Shown here one piece after another: positions 13,110 to 20,957 of a DNA stretch of 24,388 nt. The notes under the pieces were generated by a model that saw nothing but the letters and a program-made list of their open reading frames with translations, searched no databases and was not told the origin of the DNA. The translations under genes were made by a program, and so were the position numbers. Positions within the stretch are counted from its first letter, which is position 1. Each line of letters starts with the position of its first letter. Source of the DNA: CAIPFQ01 sp035480615 (lineage in GTDB: Bacteria > Chlamydiota > Chlamydiia > Chlamydiales > SM23-39); contig DATIHO010000134.1 in assembly GCA_035480615.1 (NCBI GenBank), positions 1-24,388 on the forward strand, written 5' to 3'.

Positions 13110-14150
13110 ATGAAAGACGGGGTTGTGCTTATTACGGGAAGCTGCGGCAGGATCGGTTTGAATCTGGTACGCAAGCTGGATGCTCAATTTCAGATTATTG
13201 GATTTGAGCTTGTAAAATCTTTTTATGCGGTAGCAGATGAAGAATTGGTGCCGGTCGACCTTACTTCAGAAGAGAGCGTGTCTCAGGCTTTTTCCCATAT
13301 CAAAGATACGTATGGAAATCAGATCGTTGCAGTGGTCCATTTGGCGGCTTATTACAGTTTCGAGAAAAAGCATTCCCCTCTTTATGAAAAAGTAACTGTT
13401 GCAGGAACGGAGCGGTTGTTAAGGCATCTGCAGAATTTCGAAGTCGGGCAGTTCATTTTTTCAAGTACGATGCTTGTTTATGCTCCGTGCACTCCGGGAC
13501 ATCCGATGACAGAAGAAAGCCCGATTGCTCCAAAATGGGATTACCCCCTTTCCAAAGTGCGCACAGAGCAAAAAATTCATGAGCTTCGCGGACAGACAAA
13601 AACGGTCATTCTTAGAATTGCAGGAATTTACGATGACCATTGCCATTCGATTCCGGTGAGTCGCCAAATTCAAAGGATTTATGAAAACCAATTGGAAAGC
13701 CGTGTATTTTCAGGAGATATCCACCACGGATCATCCTTTTTGCATATGGATGATTTGGTCGATGCGATTGCGCTTGTCATTCAAAAAAGAGATGAGCTGC
13801 AAGCTGAGGAAATTTTTTTATTAGGCGAGCCGAAGACCCTAAGCTATGACGCGATGCAAAGAATCATTTCCCGTCAGATTCGAGGCACTGAATTCAAGAC
13901 TTGGCGTATTCCAAAATGGCTTGCGAAAATCGGGGCCGCCATTTTAGGGATTCTCCCATTTTCAAAACCTTTCATTAAACCCTGGATGATTGATTTTGCC
14001 GATGATCATTATGAACTCGATATTTCAAAAGCCAAAAATGTCTTGGGGTGGGAGCCGACACGGAGCCTTGAAGCAACCTTGCCGATCATAATCAAAGAGC
14101 TGAAAAAAAATCCGGCTGGATGGTACAAAACGAATCAATTGAGCGGATGA
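13110..14150 (+). CDS. NAD-dependent epimerase/dehydratase (extended SDR)
   Basis: This 346-residue protein has an N-terminal Rossmann motif, T-G-S-C-G-R-I-G (residues 9-16, GxxGxxG). S119/T120 lie in F-S-S-T-M-L-V-Y, and the catalytic pair Y145-P-L-S-K149 matches YxxxK. The C-terminal half has the substrate-binding pattern of extended SDRs, with W-M-I-D-F-A-D-D-H-Y-E-L-D and L-G-W-E-P-T. The sugar or other substrate is not known. GAGGGGA lies upstream of the ATG. The stop overlaps the probable start of the SPW-VKOR gene by ATGA, so the two are likely functionally tied. Confidence 0.9.
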   Translation: MKDGVVLITGSCGRIGLNLVRKLDAQFQIIGFELVKSFYAVADEELVPVDLTSEESVSQAFSHIKDTYGNQIVAVVHLAAYYSFEKKHSPLYEKVTVAGTERLLRHLQNFEVGQFIFSSTMLVYAPCTPGHPMTEESPIAPKWDYPLSKVRTEQKIHELRGQTKTVILRIAGIYDDHCHSIPVSRQIQRIYENQLESRVFSGDIHHGSSFLHMDDLVDAIALVIQKRDELQAEEIFLLGEPKTLSYDAMQRIISRQIRGTEFKTWRIPKWLAKIGAAILGILPFSKPFIKPWMIDFADDHYELDISKAKNVLGWEPTRSLEATLPIIIKELKKNPAGWYKTNQLSG

Positions 14151-15379
14151 ACAGGATTTGGGTTTTTTTTGCAGTTATGATCCTGGGCCTGTGGCTCATA
14201 GCTGCTCCAGATACTTTCCATTTTCAGAGCCGGCCGTTAATGATTAATAATTGGATTTCAGGCGCCTTGCTGATTGCATTGGGCGCCTTTGCCCGGAAAA
14301 AACCTGCAATGATATGGATAGGATTGATGGGAGCCATTGGCATATGGCTTCAATTGACTCCTGTGATTTTTTGGGCTCCTCAATCTGCCGCATATCTTAA
14401 TGACACCCTCATTGGCTCTTGTGTGATTTTTTTTGTTTTGATCCTGTATCCAATGCCAGAGCGCCCTGATTTGGAAAAATCTATTCCCCCTGGATGGACA
14501 TCCAATCCTTCCGCCTGGCCAGCCCGAATTGTCATCGCTTTTCTCGCTTTTGTCTGTTGGATGATTTCTCGTTACCTTGCAAGTTTTCAATTGGGATATA
14601 TCGATACGGTTTGGGATCCATTTTTTTCTCCCGGAACCAAAGCTGTTTTGGAATCCAAAGTATCAAAAGCGTTTCCCGTCTCAGACGCAGGCCTTGGAGC
14701 ATTTGCCTATACACTGGAATTTTTCTCAGCTTGTTTAGGAGGAGAGAGTCGTTGGCGTACCGCTCCTTGGGCTGTGTTAATTTTTGGAGTCCTTGTAATC
14801 CCTGTAAGTTTAGTGAGTGTCGTATTAATCATTTTGCAACCCATCGCGGTCAAAACATGGTGCGCTTTTTGTTTATTGACTGCTCTTTGCATGCTGGTCG
14901 GCATTCCTTTTGCAATCAGCGAAGTGGCGGCAACGCTTTCATTTTTATTTCGCTCCAAAGAAAAACCTTTGATTGCCCTTCTTTTTCGAGGAGGAGCATG
15001 TGAAATGGCGAGCGCTGATACCACCACGCCAGCACTTGACAGTTCTTGGCGCCTCCTTTGGAAATCTGCGGCTTCAAATGTCTCAGCGCCCTGGAATTTG
15101 CTCGTTTCGATCCTGCTCGGCGTCTCTTTAATGGCCGCTCCCGCTTTTTTCTCGATGAATCAAGTGGTATCGGATGTAGATCCGATCGCCGGAGCTTTGA
15201 GCATTGTCGTTTCTGTGATTGCCATGTCGAAACTCATCCGCTTTGTCCATTATGCCAATTGCGTATTCGGCATCTGGATATTAGTTCAGCTTTTTTGGTT
15301 AGATACGCCACTAGCTTGCGTCTATCATGCAGGCATAGGCGGTTTATTGATCGGACTTTGTTTTTGTAAACAGACTTGA
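14147..15379 (+). CDS. SPW-repeat and vitamin K epoxide reductase (VKOR) fusion membrane protein
   Basis: This 410-residue polytopic protein has N-terminal SPW-like membrane repeats (N-N-W-I-S-G-A-L-L-I-A-L-G-A-F), then a central VKOR-like region with P-V-S-D-A-G-L-G-A-F-A-Y, an aromatic/small-residue run, and T-W-C-A-F-C-L-L-T-A. The C-A-F-C pair is the active-site CxxC. The C-terminus is again SPW-like (W-N-L-L-V-S-I-L-L-G). Bacterial VKORs reoxidise periplasmic thiol oxidases through quinone. The upstream loop cysteines usual in VKOR are not obvious here. I chose ATG 14147, which overlaps the SDR stop by ATGA with GAGCGG upstream; an in-frame ATG at 14120 is possible. The 3' end runs 36 bp into the opposing pyrE-pyrF gene. 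Confidence 0.8.
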   Translation: MNRIWVFFAVMILGLWLIAAPDTFHFQSRPLMINNWISGALLIALGAFARKKPAMIWIGLMGAIGIWLQLTPVIFWAPQSAAYLNDTLIGSCVIFFVLILYPMPERPDLEKSIPPGWTSNPSAWPARIVIAFLAFVCWMISRYLASFQLGYIDTVWDPFFSPGTKAVLESKVSKAFPVSDAGLGAFAYTLEFFSACLGGESRWRTAPWAVLIFGVLVIPVSLVSVVLIILQPIAVKTWCAFCLLTALCMLVGIPFAISEVAATLSFLFRSKEKPLIALLFRGGACEMASADTTTPALDSSWRLLWKSAASNVSAPWNLLVSILLGVSLMAAPAFFSMNQVVSDVDPIAGALSIVVSVIAMSKLIRFVHYANCVFGIWILVQLFWLDTPLACVYHAGIGGLLIGLCFCKQT

Positions 15380-16891
15380 TTTGACTCGCTCGAGATAGGC
15401 ATTCCACCCTTCGCGTTGGTATTGCTTTGCCGTTTTTTGAATATTATCAGATTCATAGATTCCTCTCCCGACGATGATAATATCAGAGCCATTATTCAAA
15501 ATAGCTTCACGAGGAGTGAGATATTGTTGTCCCAGTAGATCATTCGCAGAACTTAAACTGACGCCAGGAGTAAAATAGAGGAAATCTGGATATTCAAGAA
15601 GTCGTTTCCTGGCAATAAAACCCATGACAAAATCGGTGTTGTTACATGCTAGATCCAGATTGTTTTTTGCATAAGTCTCATCGGTGTAGGCTCCTAAAGA
15701 ACTCAGTTGAGCAATAAGAATCAGTCCGGCATGGTGAGTTTCTCCTGATTTTTTTAGAGCTTGCACTATGGTGGGTCCTGGAAGCACATGGGCATTGATC
15801 ATATGCGCCCACGAAGCGATCTTATGAACCCCTTTTTCATATTGCATGATGACAGTATTGCCAATATCGGCAAACTTGCGGTCTTCAAAAAGAAAAAACG
15901 AGTGTTTATTAGAAAGGGCGCGAAGACGTTGAATGAACATGTCATCGAAGTCTTCAATGATATCGGCATGCATTTTTAAGATGCAGATGTAAGGGCCAAT
16001 CGCATCAGCAAAATCAAGAAATGCTTGTTTTTGAGGGATATCAGCTGCTACCGCCAGATTTGTTTGTTTTCTTTCCATTAATAATAAAAGATCCCGATTT
16101 AGAGGGTGGTTGGTTATTTCAGCCCGTTCAGCATAGGTTATACCGAAACAACCCGAAGAATCGGTTTTTGACGACGTCGGCTTGGCAGCATTTTTTTTGT
16201 CTTCGCTCGCTCCAGACGCAAAAACTCTCGCCGCTTCCTTGTCAAATTCCCGATTCTTCAGGTTGTTTCGGTCTAAATAGGAAAATAATTCAGAAATTTT
16301 AAATACGGAATGGACATTGATCCCCTGCTCTTTAAGATAAGAAATTCCCCCTTGTTCGCGATCAAGAAACACAATCGCATCCTGTACGATCAGGCCTTCG
16401 TTTCTCAAGGTCGCTGCCGTTTCCATAATGCTTGTTCCTGAATTGATTACGTCTTCAACGATCAGGACGCGGTTACCGGATTGATAGATCCCCTCAACCA
16501 TTTGTTTCGTGCCATGATCTTTCTTTTCTTTGCGCGCCATGAGCAATGGTTTGTTGCATTGGAGCGAGATGGCTGTCGCCAATGATAAAGCGGCATAAGG
16601 CACTCCGCAAATAGAATCGTAAGATGCCAGGTTGATTTTTTCCCCCATAAGTTCACTGATTTTCTGAAGCAATGCAGGACAAGAAATCGCACGTCTCAGA
16701 TCAATGTAATAAGGTGCTTTACTCCCATCTTTAAGGGTAAAATCGCCCCATTTGATGACTCCAATCTCATTGCACTGAGCGATCACTCCTTGTATCTTTG
16801 GATCCTCATTGAACATTCTCGCGTATGCTTCGGGTTTCTCGATAAGCAAAATCACCAAAAAAAATAGATAATGGAAAAAAATCCGTTTCAT
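15344..16891 (-). CDS. pyrE/pyrF: UMP synthase: PyrE-PyrF fusion with N-terminal signal-like segment and in-frame repeat insertion
   Basis: This 515-residue protein carries out the last two steps of UMP synthesis. Residues about 26-206 are orotate phosphoribosyltransferase, with the PRPP loop V-L-I-V-E-D-V-I-N-S-G-T-S. Residues about 252-515 are OMP decarboxylase, with the catalytic F-E-D-R-K-F-A-D-I-G-N-T block and the phosphate-binding I-I-V-G-R-G-I-Y. Domain order and the decarboxylase motif resemble eukaryotic UMP synthase. The linker (about 207-251) is encoded by a palindrome-ended repeat. Residues 1-24 are lysine/arginine then strongly hydrophobic, ending A-Y-A-R, like a signal peptide. 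That start has AAAGGGGG 6 nt upstream, while the internal M25 lacks a good site. It lies 18 nt after glgA in the same operon. Confidence 0.9.
   Translation of the reverse strand: MKRIFFHYLFFLVILLIEKPEAYARMFNEDPKIQGVIAQCNEIGVIKWGDFTLKDGSKAPYYIDLRRAISCPALLQKISELMGEKINLASYDSICGVPYAALSLATAISLQCNKPLLMARKEKKDHGTKQMVEGIYQSGNRVLIVEDVINSGTSIMETAATLRNEGLIVQDAIVFLDREQGGISYLKEQGINVHSVFKISELFSYLDRNNLKNREFDKEAARVFASGASEDKKNAAKPTSSKTDSSGCFGITYAERAEITNHPLNRDLLLLMERKQTNLAVAADIPQKQAFLDFADAIGPYICILKMHADIIEDFDDMFIQRLRALSNKHSFFLFEDRKFADIGNTVIMQYEKGVHKIASWAHMINAHVLPGPTIVQALKKSGETHHAGLILIAQLSSLGAYTDETYAKNNLDLACNNTDFVMGFIARKRLLEYPDFLYFTPGVSLSSANDLLGQQYLTPREAILNNGSDIIIVGRGIYESDNIQKTAKQYQREGWNAYLERVKSSLFTKTKSDQ
16142..16272 (+). 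repeat. Palindrome-ended element, copy 2, in the linker of pyrE-pyrF
   Basis: This 131-bp copy has the same terminal inverted repeats as the menC copy, with one T-to-C change in its left end. Its interior is nearly identical to 10724-10881 except for the absence of the 27-bp nested insert. Written on the same strand, the two copies have the same orientation, but pyrE-pyrF is on the minus strand, so here the host frame reads the element in reverse. It is nevertheless open, encoding R-N-N-L-K-N-R at one end and D-S-S-G-C-F-G-I at the other in both hosts. It sits exactly between the two enzyme domains. Confidence 0.9.
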
Positions 16892-16909
16892 AACAACCCC
16901 CTTTTCAAG

Positions 16910-18379
16910 TTATTTGTTGCGATTGGTATAAACCAGAAGATATTTTTGCACTGATTGTGCCCAGCTCCAATCGATCGCCATTCCATTTTTAATCAATGCA
17001 TGCATTAAAGCAGGGTTTTTCTTAAAAATATGAAATGCCCGTTTCAGGGTTTCAGTCACAGATTCATCTGTAAAGTCGGAAAATAGAAATCCATTGTGTT
17101 TTTTTACCGGAATTTTCAGGTCTTCGCAATCGAAGATCGTATCTTTATGACCCCCAGTTGCCCGGGCGATGGGAACGGTTCCGTAGCGCATCGCGATCAT
17201 CTGTGCAAGCCCGCATGGCTCGTATAGAGAGGGAAGGAGAAGCAAATCGAGAGCGGAATAAAGCTGGTGGGCCAGAACTTCATTATGTTCAAAATGAAAA
17301 TAGGCTGGCTGGCCTGTGTATTTTTTTCGCAAAGCTTCAAAATGGATCTTCGTTTGTTGATTTGGCATGGATCCTAAAAGAATAAAAGTCCCCTTCAGTT
17401 GGAGAGTTCTTTCAATGGCAACCTCGATCAGCTTTGGCCCTTTTTGGGAGACCAGGCGGACGATGGCTCCAACCCAAGGTCGATTTTGAACAAGAATATT
17501 CAACCGGCTTTCCAACGCCGCCCGATTTTTTTCTTTTGCCTTTAGAATCGTTTCCAGAGAATCTCTCGCTTGGTAACGGGCTGCAAGACATTCATCTTTT
17601 CCAGGATCCCAAAATTTTAAATCGAGGCCATTCAAGATGCCGGTTAATTTTGCCTTTTCCCTGATCAATGTCGCTTCGAGACCGTATCCTACTTCAGGGG
17701 TTAAAATTTCTTTTGCATATGTTGGAGAGACAGCGACGATTGCATCGGAATAGATAATTCCTCCTTTCAAAATATTGGCGAGTTTCGCATTTTCATTATC
17801 TTGCAATTTTTCCTTTGTGCAATAGATTTTGGACGATAGTCCAATATAATCAAGATCCCACACTGCGCATTTTCCCTGGTAAGCGCCGTTGTGGATTGTG
17901 AGGATGATGGAACGGATGGGAAGCTGATAAAGATCGCGCGCAAAAACCGCTGCGGCCGCGACGTGCCAATCGTGAAGATGAAGAACGTCTATGGGTGATT
18001 TTTGAAGTTTTAAATATTCGATAGCCGCTTTTGAGAAATACAGGAACCGGGCCGTATCGTCTTCGCACCCATAAATTTTTTTGCGATGAAAATAGCCTGC
18101 CGGATGACGCGCATCGAGAAGATGGAGGGGAATTCCTTCGCATTTTGCCGACCACATCACGTTGCCATGCGGCTGGCTCTTTTCAGAGCATTTAAAGTCC
18201 GGAATTTCCATATCTACTTCTGAGAGGTCCTTGAATTCGATAAAATCGTATTTGGGAAGGATGACATCGACTTGATGGCCGATTCGTATGAGCTCTCTGG
18301 AGAGCCCTAAAACGACCTCCGCCAGCCCTCCCGCTTTGACGATGGGAGCGAATTCCGCTGTAAGTTGTACGATGCGCAT
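16910..18379 (-). CDS. glgA: Glycogen synthase (ADP-glucose type)
   Basis: This 489-residue GT5-family enzyme adds glucose from ADP-glucose to glycogen. The ADP-glucose motif K15-A-G-G-L is near the N-terminus (V-K-A-G-G-L-A-E-V-V), and the C-terminal E387-P-C-G-L-A-Q-M-I-A-M-R-Y-G-T block is intact. The length is normal. Storage polysaccharide metabolism is a general feature of chlamydiae. The gene begins 15 nt after sctT and ends 18 nt before pyrE-pyrF on the same strand, so it appears to be co-transcribed with the type III secretion genes. The ATG has GGGTGA 5 nt upstream. Confidence 0.95.
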   Translation of the reverse strand: MRIVQLTAEFAPIVKAGGLAEVVLGLSRELIRIGHQVDVILPKYDFIEFKDLSEVDMEIPDFKCSEKSQPHGNVMWSAKCEGIPLHLLDARHPAGYFHRKKIYGCEDDTARFLYFSKAAIEYLKLQKSPIDVLHLHDWHVAAAAVFARDLYQLPIRSIILTIHNGAYQGKCAVWDLDYIGLSSKIYCTKEKLQDNENAKLANILKGGIIYSDAIVAVSPTYAKEILTPEVGYGLEATLIREKAKLTGILNGLDLKFWDPGKDECLAARYQARDSLETILKAKEKNRAALESRLNILVQNRPWVGAIVRLVSQKGPKLIEVAIERTLQLKGTFILLGSMPNQQTKIHFEALRKKYTGQPAYFHFEHNEVLAHQLYSALDLLLLPSLYEPCGLAQMIAMRYGTVPIARATGGHKDTIFDCEDLKIPVKKHNGFLFSDFTDESVTETLKRAFHIFKKNPALMHALIKNGMAIDWSWAQSVQKYLLVYTNRNK

Positions 18380-18394
18380 CTATTCACCCAAGCT

Positions 18395-19261
18395 CTAACC
18401 CGTATGTCTCACATAGGATTTTCCGAAAAACTCGATCATTTGATTCAACGTTTGAAACCAGTTGATCGATTCCTTTCCCATCACCTGGATCATCAGTCCC
18501 CAGGCTGCTGTTAAAAGAGCAATGCCGACCCAGGATTTCAGAGCGATCCCTAAAAAGACGATTTGTACTTGAGGAGCCAGGCGGTTTGCGATTCCAAGGA
18601 AAAGATCGGTCAGCAAAATTCCGATCAGCGCGGGAGCCGCGAGCTGCGTGGCGATTTTCATTGTCAAAGCCGTGAGGCCAAAGATCATGGTCCAAAATGA
18701 ATTATGCAAGTCGATGATCGATGGATTGATGACCTGGTCGACGGGGATCAGCGTATAAGAATCTGCTATCCCATTGAAATAAAAAAAAGGGCCGTCCAAT
18801 GAAAAAAAAATCGCGATTAAAACGAAATTGCAAAGGATGCCGATGGGCCCTGTTTGCGTTTGGGTCGTTGGATCCGATACTTGAAGCGAAGAAGCGCCCC
18901 GTTGGAAATCGATGAGGCTTCCTGCCATCTGGGCAATTAAAAAAGGGATTGTCGCAAGAAATCCAAGGGCAAAACCGATGATCAACTCTTTGAGAAGATA
19001 TCCGATAAATGCAATATCAAAAGGGATGTCATGGCGCACGACTAAAATATTTTGAGGAATGAAGACGGCAAGCAGCGCCAGACTAAATCCGATCCGTATC
19101 GGAGCAGGGACGTTTCTTGACCCAAGAAAAGGGGCTAAGCTTACTATGGGCAAAAGCCTGCCTAAAGTTAAAAAAAATACGGAAAGCGCTGTGGCAGGCT
19201 GCAAATTGGGAAGGGAAAGAATCATCGAGAGATAACTTTCTGTCGCAGAAAATGAATTCAT
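18395..19261 (-). CDS. sctT: Type III secretion export apparatus protein SctT
   Basis: This 288-residue hydrophobic protein belongs to the FliR/SpaR/YscT family, which with SctR and SctS builds the export gate in the inner membrane. Conserved features are the early L-G-R-L-L-P-I-V-S-L-A-P-F-L-G, the later G-F-A-L-G-F-L-A-T-I-P-F, and R-G-A-S-S-L-Q-V-S. The ATG at 19261 overlaps the sctS stop (ATGA), so I prefer it over the upstream in-frame ATG at 19333, which lies inside sctS. It is the last gene of the sctJ-to-sctT block and matches CT564 by position. Confidence 0.92.
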   Translation of the reverse strand: MNSFSATESYLSMILSLPNLQPATALSVFFLTLGRLLPIVSLAPFLGSRNVPAPIRIGFSLALLAVFIPQNILVVRHDIPFDIAFIGYLLKELIIGFALGFLATIPFLIAQMAGSLIDFQRGASSLQVSDPTTQTQTGPIGILCNFVLIAIFFSLDGPFFYFNGIADSYTLIPVDQVINPSIIDLHNSFWTMIFGLTALTMKIATQLAAPALIGILLTDLFLGIANRLAPQVQIVFLGIALKSWVGIALLTAAWGLMIQVMGKESINWFQTLNQMIEFFGKSYVRHTG

Positions 19262-19533
19262 GAAGCAATGGCCCAGCGGGGGATGCTGGTCAGAATCGAC
19301 TGGGTGAACTGCATGACCTGCGCTCCCAACCATCCCCCTAAAAAAATAATCGTGAAAATGACCGCGAATAATTTGACCGTAAAAGAGAGAGTCTGTTCTT
19401 GAATTTGTGTAGCTGCTTGGAAAATAGCTACAATCAACCCTAAAATCATACTGATAATAATCGGCGGCCCAGAGAGGATGAGGATGAGCATCAGTGCTTG
19501 ATAACTAAGCTGAAAAATTTCATTCTGAAACAT
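19258..19533 (-). CDS. sctS: Type III secretion export apparatus protein SctS
   Basis: This 91-residue protein has two membrane helices and the family pattern L-S-G-P-P-I-I-I-S-M-I-L-G-L-I-V-A-I-F-Q-A-A-T-Q-I-Q-E-Q-T-L-S-F, typical of FliQ/SctS proteins of the export gate. The length is normal. It begins 3 nt after sctR, whose last codons supply a TTTAGG ribosome binding site, and its stop overlaps the sctT start. Confidence 0.95.
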   Translation of the reverse strand: MFQNEIFQLSYQALMLILILSGPPIIISMILGLIVAIFQAATQIQEQTLSFTVKLFAVIFTIIFLGGWLGAQVMQFTQSILTSIPRWAIAS

Positions 19534-19536
19534 TTT

Positions 19537-20331
19537 TTACCTAAACGACATTGCAAGTCCCTGGATCAATACCGTCCAACCATCCACAATCACCAAAAGA
19601 AGAAGTTTGATTGGCAGGGCAATCGTGAGAGGAGAGAGCATCATCATTCCCATGGCGAGAAGAATGTTGGAGACGACCATGTCAATGACGAAAAAGGGGA
19701 GATAAATCAAAACGGCGATTTCAAAAGCGCTTTTTAATTGGCTAGTAATAAAAGACGGGATAATAATGATAAAGTCGTTATCTTTTAGCTGGTTTTTGTA
19801 GGGTTCAGGAAAAATTCGGTAAGCGAGTTGATAAAAGCCCTGAATGTGTTTTCCATTGCTGTTTCTTTCTAAAAATTCACGCAGCGGCTCTTTCGCTTTA
19901 TCGACGACATTGACGACAAAAAATGCGGAGGCGCTTGACATCACGGGAACCGGTCCCGCTTTCTGAATGACTCCCTGGGCGGCGTCGTACATAGCGACTC
20001 CAGTGGGAAACATCACATAGATCGTAATCAAAAGGGCGATTCCATTTAAGACCTGGTTAGGGGGCGTCTGTTGCACGCCGAGCGCCTGGCGAAACATGGA
20101 AAGGACAACGACGATCTTCATAAAAGAGGTGAGCAGCATGATTGCAAAGGGGAGGAGCGACAGGCCGGCCAAGACAGCCAGTTTGGTGACCAGGGAAGGA
20201 TTGATATTCCCTTCACTGTCCGCGTGCACGGCCTCGGCGACGGCTTGCCCTGCCTGGGTTTGCGCAGGATTTTGTGCCAAAAGAGGGGTCCAGGAAAACA
20301 GGAAAGCAATATAGATACACCAGTTGATCAT
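19537..20331 (-). CDS. sctR: Type III secretion export apparatus protein SctR
   Basis: This 264-residue FliP/SctR-family protein has an N-terminal signal-like segment (W-C-I-Y-I-A-F-L-F-S-W), then S-F-M-K-I-V-V-V-L-S-M-F-R-Q-A-L-G-V-Q-Q-T-P-P-N, and the late F-V-I-D-M-V-V-S-N-I-L-L-A-M-G-M-M-M-L-S-P block that defines the family. The ATG at 20331 overlaps the sctL stop by ATGA and gives the signal segment; the longer frame from 20379 lies inside sctL. It forms the core pore of the inner-membrane export gate. Confidence 0.95.
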   Translation of the reverse strand: MINWCIYIAFLFSWTPLLAQNPAQTQAGQAVAEAVHADSEGNINPSLVTKLAVLAGLSLLPFAIMLLTSFMKIVVVLSMFRQALGVQQTPPNQVLNGIALLITIYVMFPTGVAMYDAAQGVIQKAGPVPVMSSASAFFVVNVVDKAKEPLREFLERNSNGKHIQGFYQLAYRIFPEPYKNQLKDNDFIIIIPSFITSQLKSAFEIAVLIYLPFFVIDMVVSNILLAMGMMMLSPLTIALPIKLLLLVIVDGWTVLIQGLAMSFR

Positions 20332-20957
20332 GATGGTTTTCCCATAAAAGAAGAGAACGCCGATTCGAGTGCCCGCCATTGGTTTTCCAGTTGTGCGTTG
20401 ATAATGCCGGCTTCAGTCTCGATCATGCAGCCTCCGGGTTCGATATCGTCGCGCTCCTGGATGGAGAAACTTTGAAGATGTTCAAAAATTTCTTTTATTC
20501 TTGGTTTTTCTTTTTCCAACATTTCGAGGTCGGATTTATTTGCATAAATGATAATCTTTTTGTGTTGAGTGACAGGTTTTAAGGAATTGAGAACAATATC
20601 TACAATTCTTTCCGGATGGAGTTTTAATTCTTCTCCCAAGATTTTTCGCGCTGCGGATAAAGTTAAAGGGAGCAGTTTTTTTTGGATCTCTATCCGCAGC
20701 TCTTTCAACTCTTCGTCGAGCGCAAAAAGATGTTTATTGAACGATTCCAAACCCTCTTGAAATCCCTCTTCATGCCCTCTCTTCTTTTCCTCTTCCGCTT
20801 CAAGTTCTGTTTTTTGCTTGAATTCTTTTGTTTCTTCTTCCACCTTTTCTAAAATTTCAGCAGCATCCTGAATTGTGGAAAATTCCAGTGCGGGAATTCT
20901 TTTTTGCCCCGGGGCAATCCGTACGTCTTGCCCGGAGATCAGTGTAAACAGTTTCAT
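20328..20957 (-). CDS. sctL: Type III secretion ATPase stator protein SctL
   Basis: This 209-residue soluble protein has a long charged coiled-coil region at about 30-95, rich in glutamate and lysine, with R-G-H-E-E-G-F-Q-E-G-L, typical of the FliH/SctL family. The C-terminal part has L-H-P-E-R-I-V and D-I-E-P-G-G-C-M-I-E-T, the D-x-x-P-G-x-C block of the family. It links the secretion ATPase to the cytoplasmic sorting platform. It overlaps the preceding gene and sctR by 4 nt each, and by position matches CT561. Confidence 0.9.
   Translation of the reverse strand: MKLFTLISGQDVRIAPGQKRIPALEFSTIQDAAEILEKVEEETKEFKQKTELEAEEEKKRGHEEGFQEGLESFNKHLFALDEELKELRIEIQKKLLPLTLSAARKILGEELKLHPERIVDIVLNSLKPVTQHKKIIIYANKSDLEMLEKEKPRIKEIFEHLQSFSIQERDDIEPGGCMIETEAGIINAQLENQWRALESAFSSFMGKPS

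Noticed and set aside
14494..15003. 169-residue plus-strand frame in the SPW-VKOR region
   Set aside because: It is an overlapping frame of a well-supported membrane protein and has no independent start signal or domain.
19262..19333. Longer sctT start at 19333
   Set aside because: The extra codons lie inside sctS in another frame and do not resemble the family. The ATGA overlap at 19261 fits the rest of the operon.
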